Source: Corynebacterium yonathiae (GTDB lineage: Bacteria > Actinomycetota > Actinomycetes > Mycobacteriales > Mycobacteriaceae). From it: a stretch of 64,000 nucleotides of DNA. The DNA lies in contig NZ_JAKMUZ010000002.1 in the NCBI RefSeq assembly GCF_027570195.1, positions 1 through 64,000 on the forward strand, given 5' to 3'. A program made the position numbers and the translations under genes. Under the pieces are notes generated by a model. The model was given only the letters and a program-made list of their open reading frames with translations. It was not told where the DNA came from and made no database searches. Within the stretch, counting starts at the first letter, position 1; every line of letters begins with the position of its first letter. Below are positions 18,774-27,865 of this stretch, in pieces.

Positions 18774-20735
18774 ATGAATTCTTTATGGTTATGGATCGGC
18801 ATTGCGATCGCCGTTATTGTGCTGATTATTCTTCTCGTAGTAATCGGCAAAAAGCGCGGCGACGCCAAGAAGGTGTCCTTTGATAAGCCCGCTGAGGAAG
18901 AACCGAAGCAGCTTACCCAGGAGCAAAAGTCCGGCAACTATCAAGCTAAGTCTGGCTTTAACTTCGCTCCTGCTGGTGGTGCCAAAGAAGCGCAGAAAAG
19001 CCCGGTTCAGGCGGAAAAGCCCGTGGCGAATAAGCCAACTGCGGATAAGCCAGCTCAGGCATACCAGCAACCAAAGGAAGAGCCTAGTGCTACCGACATC
19101 GCCAACGAGCAGCTCAGTGGCAAGGCTCCACAACCAAAGGCGAAGCCGCAAGCACACGAGGACGAGCCACAGTCTGTAAAGCCGAAGACCGATGCTGCGG
19201 CCGACAAGCCCGCAGTGGGGCAACCAGAGGTAAATAAGCAGGAACCACAGCAGGCGAAGCAGGCAGAAACCAATAAAGTTACTGAGACCAATAAGTCGGC
19301 TAATGCGAAAGAACAGCGGTCCGACTCTATCCCAGATAAATCCGAACAGACCCCTTCTACGGGCGATGGAGCTGCGGAGGCAACGGCTGCCGGTACGGCA
19401 GGGGTAGCAGGTACGGCAGCTGCGGCTGCAGAGAGTGAAGACACGCCTGCGGATAATGTCCCAGAATCGGTCGAGCAGCCAGAAACCGCATCCGAGCCGG
19501 AGGAGCCAGCGACGCCGCAGGCCGATGAACCAGCGGAGAAGTCCTCGCCAGCTGCTGAAAAGTCAGAGGCTCCAGAAGATGCCGCCGCTGTGGAAGATGC
19601 TGCAGTAGAAGAGGAATCCCCAGTCTTTGACGAGGTCGTTGAAGATAAGAACGCGGAGGACATTGAAGAGCGCGTCGATGACCGCGAGGAGGCTGAAGAA
19701 GCTGCGGCTGCAGCCGAGGCACAGACCGGTGCGGCCGAAGCTGCCAAGGAACAGACAGAGGTTCCCGATGCAGAGCCAGCCCCAGCGCCAGCGCCACAGG
19801 AAGATATTGCTCCCGCCGGCGGACGCCTAGGCCGTTTGCGTGGACGCCTTTCGCGCTCGCAAAATGCCATCGGACAGGGGCTTATGGGAATTCTTTCCGC
19901 CGGCGACTTGGATGAAGAAGCCTGGGAGGAAATAGAAGATACGCTCATCATGGCGGACTTGGGCACCAAGTCCACCATGAAAGTGACTGATTCCCTGCGC
20001 GAGAAGATTGCTGAGCGCGGTGTGTCCAGTGAGGATGAGGCGCGTGCCATGCTGCGTGAATGCCTTATCGAGGCAGGACACCCAGAGATGGACCGTTCCA
20101 TTAAGGCCATGCCGAATGAGGGTAAGCCGGCCATCGTTATGGTTGTCGGCGTAAACGGCACCGGCAAAACCACAACTACGGGCAAGCTTGCTCGCGTGCT
20201 TGTAGCCATGGGGCACAAGGTACTTTTGGGCGCAGCGGATACTTTCCGTGCTGCGGCCGCTGACCAGCTCGAGACTTGGGGCCGCCGCGTTGGCGCCGAT
20301 ACTGTGCGTGGCAAGGAGGGCGCTGACCCAGCATCGGTGGCCTTCGATGCAGTAGCTCGCGGTGTAGAACAGCAAGTAGATGTAGTCTTGGTTGATACCG
20401 CAGGCCGCCTTCATACCTCCACTGACTTGATGGACCAGTTGGGCAAGGTCAAGCGCGTAGTGGAAAAGAAGACCGATGTGGACGAGGTTCTGCTGGTATT
20501 GGACGCCACCGTGGGTCAAAATGGCTTGACCCAGGCCCGGATCTTCCGCGAGGTAGTAGATATCACCGGCGTCGTCCTGACCAAGCTGGATGGTACTGCC
20601 AAGGGCGGAATCGTCTTCCAGGTGCAAGAGGAATTGGGCGTTCCGGTCAAGCTCGTGGGCTTGGGCGAAGGTGCCGATGATCTCGCACCATTTGAGGTCG
20701 AAGGCTTCGTCGACGCACTCTTGGGCGAGAAGTAA
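18774..20735 (+). CDS. ftsY: Signal recognition particle receptor FtsY
   Basis: This 653-residue GTPase receives SRP-ribosome complexes at the membrane. Residues 4-25 form a membrane helix (LWLWIGIAIAVIVLIILLVV), which actinobacterial FtsY uses as an anchor. Residues 30-345 are a very long, low-complexity linker rich in Glu, Ala, Pro, Lys and Gln. The NG domain fills residues 350-653, with the P-loop GVNGTGKTT near 458, DTAGRLHTS near 543 and TKLDGTAKGG near 603. The linker makes the protein longer than E. coli FtsY (497). No clear Shine-Dalgarno is visible; CACTAT ends 6 nt before ATG 18774 and may be a poor leaderless-type -10. A terminator follows. Confidence 0.96.
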   Translation: MNSLWLWIGIAIAVIVLIILLVVIGKKRGDAKKVSFDKPAEEEPKQLTQEQKSGNYQAKSGFNFAPAGGAKEAQKSPVQAEKPVANKPTADKPAQAYQQPKEEPSATDIANEQLSGKAPQPKAKPQAHEDEPQSVKPKTDAAADKPAVGQPEVNKQEPQQAKQAETNKVTETNKSANAKEQRSDSIPDKSEQTPSTGDGAAEATAAGTAGVAGTAAAAAESEDTPADNVPESVEQPETASEPEEPATPQADEPAEKSSPAAEKSEAPEDAAAVEDAAVEEESPVFDEVVEDKNAEDIEERVDDREEAEEAAAAAEAQTGAAEAAKEQTEVPDAEPAPAPAPQEDIAPAGGRLGRLRGRLSRSQNAIGQGLMGILSAGDLDEEAWEEIEDTLIMADLGTKSTMKVTDSLREKIAERGVSSEDEARAMLRECLIEAGHPEMDRSIKAMPNEGKPAIVMVVGVNGTGKTTTTGKLARVLVAMGHKVLLGAADTFRAAAADQLETWGRRVGADTVRGKEGADPASVAFDAVARGVEQQVDVVLVDTAGRLHTSTDLMDQLGKVKRVVEKKTDVDEVLLVLDATVGQNGLTQARIFREVVDITGVVLTKLDGTAKGGIVFQVQEELGVPVKLVGLGEGADDLAPFEVEGFVDALLGEK

Positions 20736-20747
20736 CGGCCAACTTTA

Positions 20748-20815
20748 AAACTCTCCCCCTGCACATCGGGTAGCACGAGCGTGCGCCTTGGTGTGCTGGG
20801 GGAGTTCTTAGTTTT
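20748..20815 (+). terminator. ftsY terminator
   Basis: The left arm (20749-20765, AACTCTCCCCCTGCACA) pairs with 20792-20806 (TGTGCTGGGGGAGTT), allowing one bulge, and TTAGTTTTC follows. Confidence 0.8.
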
Positions 20816-20875
20816 CATGGCTGAGCTCGAGCGTGTAGCAGTCTCGCGAATTCTTTTCGCACATAAGGGACCACC

Positions 20876-21076
20876 ATGTCGCAAACTATGCGGTATAGGC
20901 AATTCAATTGCTACGACAAAAAGTACTGCTAAGCGCCTGTGGTTTTTCTGGCTGTGAGCGTAATTGTGACGGTTGTGCTCGCCTTTTATGCGCCAAAAGG
21001 GAACGCTGCAATGTGGTTTGACCTTGGTGGGAATGGTAGCCTGAAAGGGCTGTATTTAATGCGAAATTCGCATTAA
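20876..21076 (+). pseudogene. Possible decayed small membrane protein
   Basis: From ATG 20876, with AAGGG 6 nt upstream, 18 codons are open, then TAA stands at 20930-20932. The same frame then runs on to TAA 21074-21076 with a clear membrane helix (VVFLAVSVIVTVVLAFYA) and a soluble end (PKGNAAMWFDLGGNG). The overlapping frame just before it reads ATTKSTAKRLWFF, a typical basic segment ahead of a helix, so a pair of indels rather than a nonsense change could be the cause. The full product would be about 66 residues. I know no family. It occupies the otherwise gene-free ftsY-mnhA gap and may be a fossil. Confidence 0.3.
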
Positions 21077-21077
21077 A
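21055..21077. promoter_or_regulatory. Perfect 23-bp palindrome upstream of mnhA
   Basis: TTTAATGCGAA-A-TTCGCATTAAA has 11-bp arms and one central base, with no mismatch. It overlaps the best -10 candidate and ends 31 nt before GTG 21109. The lack of a T-run makes a terminator unlikely. It resembles an operator for a dimeric regulator of the Mrp operon. Confidence 0.65.
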
Positions 21078-21108
21078 CCTAGACCAAGGTTCGTGAGGCA
21101 AGTATTTC

Positions 21109-24087
21109 GTGACGCTACTTTATGCAGTCCTCCTCGCGGCGCTGGCAGTGATCTTGGCACCGGTAACCGTAAAGGTTATTGACCGAAAGGCAGGCTATCC
21201 ACTAGCTGGCCTTTTTGTTATTGCAGCGGTCCTTATTGCCAAGGAATTCCCTGCCATTGCAGCCGGGGAGGAATTGAGTTTCCACGCCACTTGGGTGCGC
21301 GATTTCATCGCACCGGGCGTCGACGTAAGTTTTGCTCTCCGCGGGGACGCGTTGAGTATTTTCTTCGCCATGTTGGCGCTGGTCATTGGTGCCGTCGTTT
21401 TTACATATTCGGCGGCCTATCTGCCTAAGAATGAGGGTAACACCAGCTTTTATACCTTGATGACAGCGTTTACGCTGTCCATTTTGTTGCTGGTTTTGGC
21501 CAATGACGTTGTGGTTTTGTTCCTTGCTTGGGAGCTAGTCTCCTTGGCTTCCTTTATGTTGATTGCGCGCTCTGGTTCGAGCGGTGAAGCTGGTTCGCAG
21601 CGCACATTGATCCTGACCTTCATTGGCGGATTGACCCTGCTGACAGGTTTGGGTATTGCTGCGACAGTGACCGGCTCGACTGCGGTATCTGACATTCTGG
21701 CTTCGCCGGTATGGACGCAGCGCCCAGGTGTAACGGCGGCCGTAGCCGTGTTGATCGCGGCATCTGCATTTACAAAATCGGCGCAATTCCCATTCCACTT
21801 CTGGCTGCCTGAAGCTATGGCCGCCGCCACTCCGGTTTCGGCCTTCCTACACGCAGCCGCCGTGGTAAAGGCCGGTGTCTACCTGCTGATTCGCTTCTCC
21901 ACGATCTTCCACGATGTGGCGGTTTGGAATTGGTTGCTCATCGTGGTCGGAATGGGTACCGCGGTGATGTCCGCGGTCTTTGCGGTGCAAAAGACGGATT
22001 TGAAGAAGCTCACGGCATATTCCACCGTCTCCCATTTGGGCTGGATTGTCGCCACTATCGGTGTGGGAACCCCGTTCGCAATCGCCGCTGCGTTGGTACA
22101 CACTCTGGCGCACGCATTGTTCAAGTCTTCGCTGTTCATGCTTATTGGCGTCATCGACCACGAGGCTGGTTCGCGCGATATTCGTCGCCTCGGCCCGCTG
22201 TGGAATAAGATGCCGTGGACATTTGGCTCGGTAGTTATCGGTGCGGCATCGATGGCCGCGGTACCACCGCTTTTGGGCTTTGTATCCAAGGAGGGAATGC
22301 TCACCGCGTTTGAAGACGCCCCGATTGGCAGCACCGGCCAGGTCATTTTGCTCATCGTTGCCGGTATCGGTGCCTTCTTTACCTTTACCTACTCCGCAAA
22401 GATTGTTTTTGGCGCCTTCTTCGATGGGCCTCGTGATATGGAGCATGTCCATGAGGCACCGGTGTCCCTGTGGCTGCCCGCTGCATTGCCGGGCTTTATG
22501 TCCCTGCCATTGGTATTCGTACTCGGCATCTTTAATACCCCGATCGACCATGCAGTGGCTGCTGTTGGTTTGGAACATCATTCGCACCTAGCCCTCTGGC
22601 ACGGTCTCAATGTTCCGTTCCTTATCTCGCTCTTGGTCCTCATCGCTGGTATTGCCGGTGTCTTTGCCCGTAAGAAGATGTGGCCAAGCTTTGAAGACAA
22701 CGAGTTCATGCCGCGCAGCGGCAATGAGTTGCTCCACTCACTGCAGCTAGGCTGCACCCGATTGGGACGAGTCCTAGGCAAGATGTCCGATTCGCATAAT
22801 CCCTCTCGCCACATGTTGCCGATTGTCATTTTGATCATCGTATTGGCTGCTACCACCCTCATCCGCGATGGTGTTGACGGGGTAGCGCTGCAGCCGCGGG
22901 TGGATGGTTTGGACAATCCTTGGGACTTGCTGCCACTGGGCATCATCGCGCTGGCTATGTTTGGGTTGGTGCGCACTCAGAACCGCTTGACCGGTGCCAT
23001 CATGATCGGGATTGCCGGTTCCGGTGTAACCCTGCAGATGTTCCTGCTCGGCGCGCCCGACGTAGCTTTGACCCAGTTTATGGTGGAAGCCCTATCCGTC
23101 ATCGTCATGATGATGGTGCTGCGCTACCTGCCGGAAACCTTCCAACCGGTGAAGGATAAGTCCCGCAAGACCGGCTCTATTGTCATCGCAGTATTGGCCG
23201 GTGTCGCTGCATTCTTGGGTGTGTGGGGCCTAATGGGCCGACACGAGCGTTCGGATCTGGCCATGTGGTATCTCGATAATGCTCCGGATATCACTGGTGG
23301 TGACAACGTTGTGGCTACCATCATCGTGGAATTCCGTGCACTCGATACCTTGGGCGAGCTTTCCGTTCTGGGCATGGCTGCGGTAGTTATCGCAGCTATC
23401 ACGACGACGCTGCCGCGATTCCCATTCAAGTCGGGCACACGCCCGGCGCCATTCGGGCAGTCGCAGTTGAACTCCGTGCCGTTGCGCAAGGGCGTTCACG
23501 TGGTGATTCCGCTGCTGGTCGTCATGTCTATCATCGTTTTCTTCCGTGGACATAATGCCTCTGGCGGTGGCTTCCCGGCGGCATTGATCATGGGTGCGGC
23601 GATCGGACTTATTTATCTGTCTCGTGGCTCCGACGAAATCGTCTTTGGCCGCATGACCCCGATTCACCTGACTGGCATTGGAATCATTACTGCCTTGATC
23701 GCAGGCTTCGTGGGCTACTTGCACCACGGCCTTGGAAATGGTGGCTTCCTCGCGGCCATTCACGCCGAGGCCTTTGGTCAGCACTGGACTACCTCGCTCA
23801 TCTTCGATCTGGGCATCTACCTAGCGGTATTGGGCATGTTGACCATGGCGATTAATGCCCTGGGCGGTTACCTGCGCCCTGGCACGGAGCGTGACTTCCT
23901 GCCGTGGATTCATGATGATAATTCCGCGCTGCCAACCACGCCGCGCATTTCGCTTGAGGATGTCGACGATCCATATCCGGACCCGATTAACCCCTCGACC
24001 GATCCTTGGGCTTTGCTGACGCCATCGGAAGCAAGGACGAAGAGGAAAAATAAACGGTCTATGCCTAAGCGGGGAGGAGAGAAGTAA
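21109..24087 (+). CDS. mnhA: Mrp/Mnh antiporter subunit A fused to B
   Basis: This 992-residue protein is the large subunit of the multi-component Na+(K+)/H+ antiporter related to complex I. Residues 1-500 are the NuoL/MrpA proton-translocating core (AWELVSLASFMLIARSG; PFHFWLPEAMAAATPVSAFLHAA). Residues 570-760 are the MrpA-specific C-terminal helices, and about 785-930 are a MrpB domain with the mark RGHNASGGGFPAALI. This A-B fusion explains why no separate mnhB gene exists. GTG 21109 follows GAGG at 11 nt. The stop overlaps the mnhC start (TAATG). The operon mnhA(B)-C-D-E-F-G is complete and tightly coupled. The hydrophilic end is likely cytoplasmic. Confidence 0.93.
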   Translation: MTLLYAVLLAALAVILAPVTVKVIDRKAGYPLAGLFVIAAVLIAKEFPAIAAGEELSFHATWVRDFIAPGVDVSFALRGDALSIFFAMLALVIGAVVFTYSAAYLPKNEGNTSFYTLMTAFTLSILLLVLANDVVVLFLAWELVSLASFMLIARSGSSGEAGSQRTLILTFIGGLTLLTGLGIAATVTGSTAVSDILASPVWTQRPGVTAAVAVLIAASAFTKSAQFPFHFWLPEAMAAATPVSAFLHAAAVVKAGVYLLIRFSTIFHDVAVWNWLLIVVGMGTAVMSAVFAVQKTDLKKLTAYSTVSHLGWIVATIGVGTPFAIAAALVHTLAHALFKSSLFMLIGVIDHEAGSRDIRRLGPLWNKMPWTFGSVVIGAASMAAVPPLLGFVSKEGMLTAFEDAPIGSTGQVILLIVAGIGAFFTFTYSAKIVFGAFFDGPRDMEHVHEAPVSLWLPAALPGFMSLPLVFVLGIFNTPIDHAVAAVGLEHHSHLALWHGLNVPFLISLLVLIAGIAGVFARKKMWPSFEDNEFMPRSGNELLHSLQLGCTRLGRVLGKMSDSHNPSRHMLPIVILIIVLAATTLIRDGVDGVALQPRVDGLDNPWDLLPLGIIALAMFGLVRTQNRLTGAIMIGIAGSGVTLQMFLLGAPDVALTQFMVEALSVIVMMMVLRYLPETFQPVKDKSRKTGSIVIAVLAGVAAFLGVWGLMGRHERSDLAMWYLDNAPDITGGDNVVATIIVEFRALDTLGELSVLGMAAVVIAAITTTLPRFPFKSGTRPAPFGQSQLNSVPLRKGVHVVIPLLVVMSIIVFFRGHNASGGGFPAALIMGAAIGLIYLSRGSDEIVFGRMTPIHLTGIGIITALIAGFVGYLHHGLGNGGFLAAIHAEAFGQHWTTSLIFDLGIYLAVLGMLTMAINALGGYLRPGTERDFLPWIHDDNSALPTTPRISLEDVDDPYPDPINPSTDPWALLTPSEARTKRKNKRSMPKRGGEK

Positions 24088-24563
24088 TGATCCTTGCATT
24101 GACTATTGCTTTGCTCATAGGCAGTGCCGTCTACCTCATCCAACAGCGCGGTTTGGTGCGCATCGTGTTGGGCATGATGGCCTTCGGACACGGAGCCAAC
24201 TTAATGCTGCTGGCTACAGGCGTGTACTCCTACCGCGGTGAGTCTTTCCCGTCCCAGGTTCCACACGACCAGATGGCAGATCCGCTGCCGCAGGCCTTCG
24301 TGTTGACCGCGGTGGTTATTTCCATGGCCACCTCGACCATTCTGTTGACGATGGCGGCAATGGGTAAGAATGACGACACCGATGTGGTGGAGCCGGTAGA
24401 TGACAACACCATCGATCATGCCTTTTCAACCTTGGGCCGCGACGCCCAAAATCGCCAGATTCTGGAAGATTCCACCAACCATCTTGACCGTATCGGTCAG
24501 GTGGACCACGACACTCCCGTAGCAGAGCGTGGGGCAGCTGAACAGAAGGAGGATGATAAATAA
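24087..24563 (+). CDS. mnhC: Mrp/Mnh antiporter subunit C
   Basis: This 158-residue membrane protein is a NuoK-like subunit of the Mrp antiporter. Three helices are visible (residues 1-18, 24-45, 68-92), with the family mark GANLMLLATG near residue 35 and DPLPQAFVLTAVVISMATS near 62. A polar tail of about 60 residues follows the last helix, longer than in many MnhC proteins. ATG 24087 shares one base with the mnhA stop (TAATG), and the mnhD start overlaps its own stop the same way, so translation is coupled along the operon. Confidence 0.94.
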   Translation: MILALTIALLIGSAVYLIQQRGLVRIVLGMMAFGHGANLMLLATGVYSYRGESFPSQVPHDQMADPLPQAFVLTAVVISMATSTILLTMAAMGKNDDTDVVEPVDDNTIDHAFSTLGRDAQNRQILEDSTNHLDRIGQVDHDTPVAERGAAEQKEDDK

Positions 24564-26104
24564 TGACTGATGCTGTAGCTCAACTCCTTCCGCTATTCCC
24601 AGCGGTCCCGCTGATTGCAGCAGCCTTTGCACTGCTGGCACCGTGGCGTGCGGTGCGCGATTCCATCATGTTGATCATCCCGGGCATGGGAATCTTCGCT
24701 GGCCTGGGTCTGCTGATGTACACCATGAACAACGGGGTAGTTGCCCACACAGTGGGCCTATACCAAGGCAATGTGGGTATCCCGTTTGCTGCGGATGCTT
24801 TCTCCGCGTTGATGATCATCACCACGATGATTGTCGCTTTTGGCGCCAACTGGTTTGCCATTGCGGGCGGGGAGACCAAATCTCGCTTTTATCCATCGCT
24901 CACCTTGATTTTGATCACCGGTGTCTGCGGTGCGCTGCTTACCGCTGACCTCTTTAACTTCTTCGTCTTTATTGAGGTCATGCTCCTGCCGTCCTACGGC
25001 CTGATTACCATGTCGGGTACTTGGTCGCGTTTGGCAGCCGGCCGTGCCTTTGTCTTGGTGAACCTATTCGCCTCCACGTTGCTGGTGGTTGGCGTCGGAT
25101 ATATGTACTCGGTTACTGGTGCTGTTAACTTGGGCGCGCTGAAGGGCGCAGCAGCAGGCAACGGACCGGTAACCGTCGCCGCGGGCTTAATCCTCATCGC
25201 GATCACCGCCAAGGCCGGCGTGTTCCCGGTGCAGTCGTGGTTGCCGCGCACCTACCCGGGAACCTCGGCTGCGGTGATGGGCCTCTTTTCCGGCCTGCAC
25301 ACCAAGGTAGCCGTGTACATTCTCTACCGCCTCTACGTGCAGCTATTCGACCTGGATCAGCGTTGGAATGTGTTGATCATCGTCATCATGATCATTTCCA
25401 TGATGATCGGTGCCTTCGGTGGCTTAGCGGAGAACTCTATTCGCCGCGTGCTCGGCTACCAGATGCTCAACGGCATGCCGTTCATTCTGGTCATGCTTGC
25501 GTTTACCTCTGATGACCCACGTCGCGCATTGGCAGCCGGCATCATGTACACGATCCACCACATGTTGACCGTCGGTTCGCTGATCCTGGCTTCGGGCGCT
25601 ATTGAGGAAACCTACGGCACGGGCCTGCTAACCAAGCTTTCCGGTCTCGCTCGCCGGGACCCCATTATCGCGTGGATTTTCGCCGCCGGTGCGTTCTCCG
25701 TCGTCGGTTTCCCGCCGTTCTCTGGCATGTGGGGCAAGCTCATGATCGTCTTCGAGATCGCCCGCGTTGGTGGTGCCTGGGCGTGGATTGCCATCGCGGC
25801 CATCATTATAGCCTCCTTTGCCGCCTTCTTGGCCATGCTGCGCGTATGGCGCAAGACCTTCTGGGGCAAGGGCTTGCCGGAAGACAAGGTCCCGGATGAA
25901 TTGATCATCCGCAAAAAGCTCATGGCCCCCTCTGCGGCACTTATCCTTGGTTCGCTGTGCATGTTCATCTTCTCTGGCATTGTCCTAGATGTTGTGGATA
26001 GCGCATCGGAACAGCTGCTTGATACCACCGCTTATACTGAAGCCGTCTTGGGAGACGAGCCGATTGCAGTTCCCAATATCGATGAAATTCAGGAGGGCCG
26101 TTAA
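24563..26104 (+). CDS. mnhD: Mrp/Mnh antiporter subunit D
   Basis: This 513-residue subunit is a NuoM/N-like ion-translocating protein with about fourteen helices. Landmarks are DLFNFFVFIEVMLLPSYGL (around residue 130, with the conserved Glu), GVFPVQSWLPRTYPGTSAAVMGLFSGLHTKVAVYIL (around 215-250, conserved Lys) and GFPPFSGMWGKLMI (around 385). MrpA and MrpD are the two subunits expected to move ions. The start overlaps the mnhC stop by one base, and mnhE begins immediately after its stop. Confidence 0.95.
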   Translation: MTDAVAQLLPLFPAVPLIAAAFALLAPWRAVRDSIMLIIPGMGIFAGLGLLMYTMNNGVVAHTVGLYQGNVGIPFAADAFSALMIITTMIVAFGANWFAIAGGETKSRFYPSLTLILITGVCGALLTADLFNFFVFIEVMLLPSYGLITMSGTWSRLAAGRAFVLVNLFASTLLVVGVGYMYSVTGAVNLGALKGAAAGNGPVTVAAGLILIAITAKAGVFPVQSWLPRTYPGTSAAVMGLFSGLHTKVAVYILYRLYVQLFDLDQRWNVLIIVIMIISMMIGAFGGLAENSIRRVLGYQMLNGMPFILVMLAFTSDDPRRALAAGIMYTIHHMLTVGSLILASGAIEETYGTGLLTKLSGLARRDPIIAWIFAAGAFSVVGFPPFSGMWGKLMIVFEIARVGGAWAWIAIAAIIIASFAAFLAMLRVWRKTFWGKGLPEDKVPDELIIRKKLMAPSAALILGSLCMFIFSGIVLDVVDSASEQLLDTTAYTEAVLGDEPIAVPNIDEIQEGR

Positions 26105-26638
26105 ATGAACGCAGTGGTGTATGCATTGTGGCTCATCAAGGAAATCTTCGTTGCCGGCATTAGCCTGGCGGTAGCGGCTTTCAAGCCAGATAATGAATAC
26201 CACCCGGTTATTATTCGTTATCCACTGCGGGTGACCGGCGCCTGGGAGATCTTTTGGTTTACGTCTTCCATCACCGCAACGCCAGGAACGCTTTCGTTGG
26301 GGTTGCGTGAGCCACCCCGCAAGGGGCTGCCGCGCATCGTGCTGGTGCAGGCCGTGCAAGGATCTGACCCGGCGGCAATCGTGGCTGACTTGGCTGATAT
26401 GGAGCAGCGCCTTGCCCCACGGGTGAAAGACATCGACTATGGTGTCCCAGGCCAAGGGGAGACTACAGAATTGGATGAGGCTTTTTACGAGTATCCCCTC
26501 GAATCTGTCGGCCGCTTTATGCGCTCGCCTGACTTGGCTCAGGCGGAGGACACTCCGCTTTCAGAAAGCGAAGCGGACGTCGAAAAGCCAAAGCGTCATG
26601 CCCGTAATGTAAAACGCAGAAAGGAGACCGAGCGATGA
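26105..26638 (+). CDS. mnhE: Mrp/Mnh antiporter subunit E
   Basis: This 177-residue membrane-associated subunit has a hydrophobic N-terminal part (residues 3-30, LWLIKEIFVAGISLAVAAF) and a soluble domain containing TATPGTLSLGL (around 58), the usual MnhE hallmark. The C-terminal 35 residues are charged (KPKRHARNVKRRKETER) and more extended than in short homologues. It starts directly after the mnhD stop, with AGGAGGG just upstream, and its stop overlaps the mnhF start by ATGA. MrpE is needed for full antiport rate in characterised systems. Confidence 0.92.
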   Translation: MNAVVYALWLIKEIFVAGISLAVAAFKPDNEYHPVIIRYPLRVTGAWEIFWFTSSITATPGTLSLGLREPPRKGLPRIVLVQAVQGSDPAAIVADLADMEQRLAPRVKDIDYGVPGQGETTELDEAFYEYPLESVGRFMRSPDLAQAEDTPLSESEADVEKPKRHARNVKRRKETER

Positions 26639-26925
26639 TTGATTTTGCCACATTGTCCCCGTTCGGCTGGGTCGTATTGGTATGCGTATTCATCATTGGC
26701 ATCGCCACATGGTGCGGCGTGCTGCTCGCGCTGCGCACGCGCGATGAGCTCACTCGCGCAATTACGTCTGACATCGTTTTCTACGGCATGATCTGCATGT
26801 ACCTGGCATGGTCGATGACCAATAACGCCCCGATGGCGTACTACATTGCACTCCTCGGCGCCATTGCCGCGGGCGTGCTGCCTACGCTATCTATGGCCCG
26901 CATTATTTCGAAGGGTAGGAGATAA
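26635..26925 (+). CDS. mnhF: Mrp/Mnh antiporter subunit F
   Basis: This 96-residue protein has three membrane helices (about 8-30, 43-60, 65-88). The conserved acidic position falls in TRAITSDIVFYGMICMYLAW. Length and spacing fit MnhF. It overlaps the mnhE stop by 4 nt (ATGA) and lies 3 nt before mnhG. It is assigned from operon position and helix pattern together; by itself the sequence is short. Confidence 0.9.
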   Translation: MIDFATLSPFGWVVLVCVFIIGIATWCGVLLALRTRDELTRAITSDIVFYGMICMYLAWSMTNNAPMAYYIALLGAIAAGVLPTLSMARIISKGRR

Positions 26926-26928
26926 GCA

Positions 26929-27297
26929 ATGGCTATTTCTGAGATTATCGCCTCGGTGCTACTTATTATCGCCACCATTTTGGTGGTCGCGACGGTGATA
27001 TCCCTGTGGCGCGCGCCAGACGCATTGACTCGCGCTAACCTGCTGGGCCCTACTGTGGGCCTTGCGGTACCACTGATTATTTTGGCCAAACTAGTCGTGG
27101 ATTTCGGCCGCGATGGTTTTTCCCTGTGGCTGCTCATTCAAGGACTGATCGCCTGTTTTGGTGTATGGATTATTGGCTCGGTAGGTTCCTTCTACCTTGG
27201 ACGTTCCATCTACGGCGTGACAGTTACTGACGTCAAGCACGCCAAGCATAACCACAAGAAAGTCCAAACCGTGCAAGCCAAGGAAGACGATATCTAG
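26929..27297 (+). CDS. mnhG: Mrp/Mnh antiporter subunit G
   Basis: This 122-residue subunit has three helices (about 5-25, 40-62, 68-92). The motif LWRAPDALTRANLLGPTVGLAVPLIIL (around residue 25-50) matches the MnhG pattern of a short amphipathic stretch with Asp, Arg and Ala ahead of helix two. The C-terminal 25 residues are Lys- and His-rich. It is the last gene of the operon. No strong terminator follows within the 220 nt before glnK, so some read-through into glnK is possible. Confidence 0.9.
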   Translation: MAISEIIASVLLIIATILVVATVISLWRAPDALTRANLLGPTVGLAVPLIILAKLVVDFGRDGFSLWLLIQGLIACFGVWIIGSVGSFYLGRSIYGVTVTDVKHAKHNHKKVQTVQAKEDDI

Positions 27298-27858
<561 letters not shown>

Positions 27859-27865
27859 AACCAGA

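Larger units (their letters stand above)
20816..21108. other. Regulatory-looking intergenic region before the Mrp operon
   Basis: Apart from the small broken frame, this stretch holds the probable Mrp promoter (TTGACC at 21018, TATTTAAT at 21053-21060), the 23-bp palindrome at 21055-21077 and a separate 8-bp inverted repeat, ACCTTGGT (21021-21028) with ACCAAGGT (21083-21090). Confidence 0.5.

Noticed and set aside
19055-20314. A 419-codon open frame on the minus strand inside ftsY
   Set aside because: It is the antisense of the low-complexity linker, is made of Ser/Ala runs, and has no ribosome-binding site or homology I can see. The sense gene is certain.
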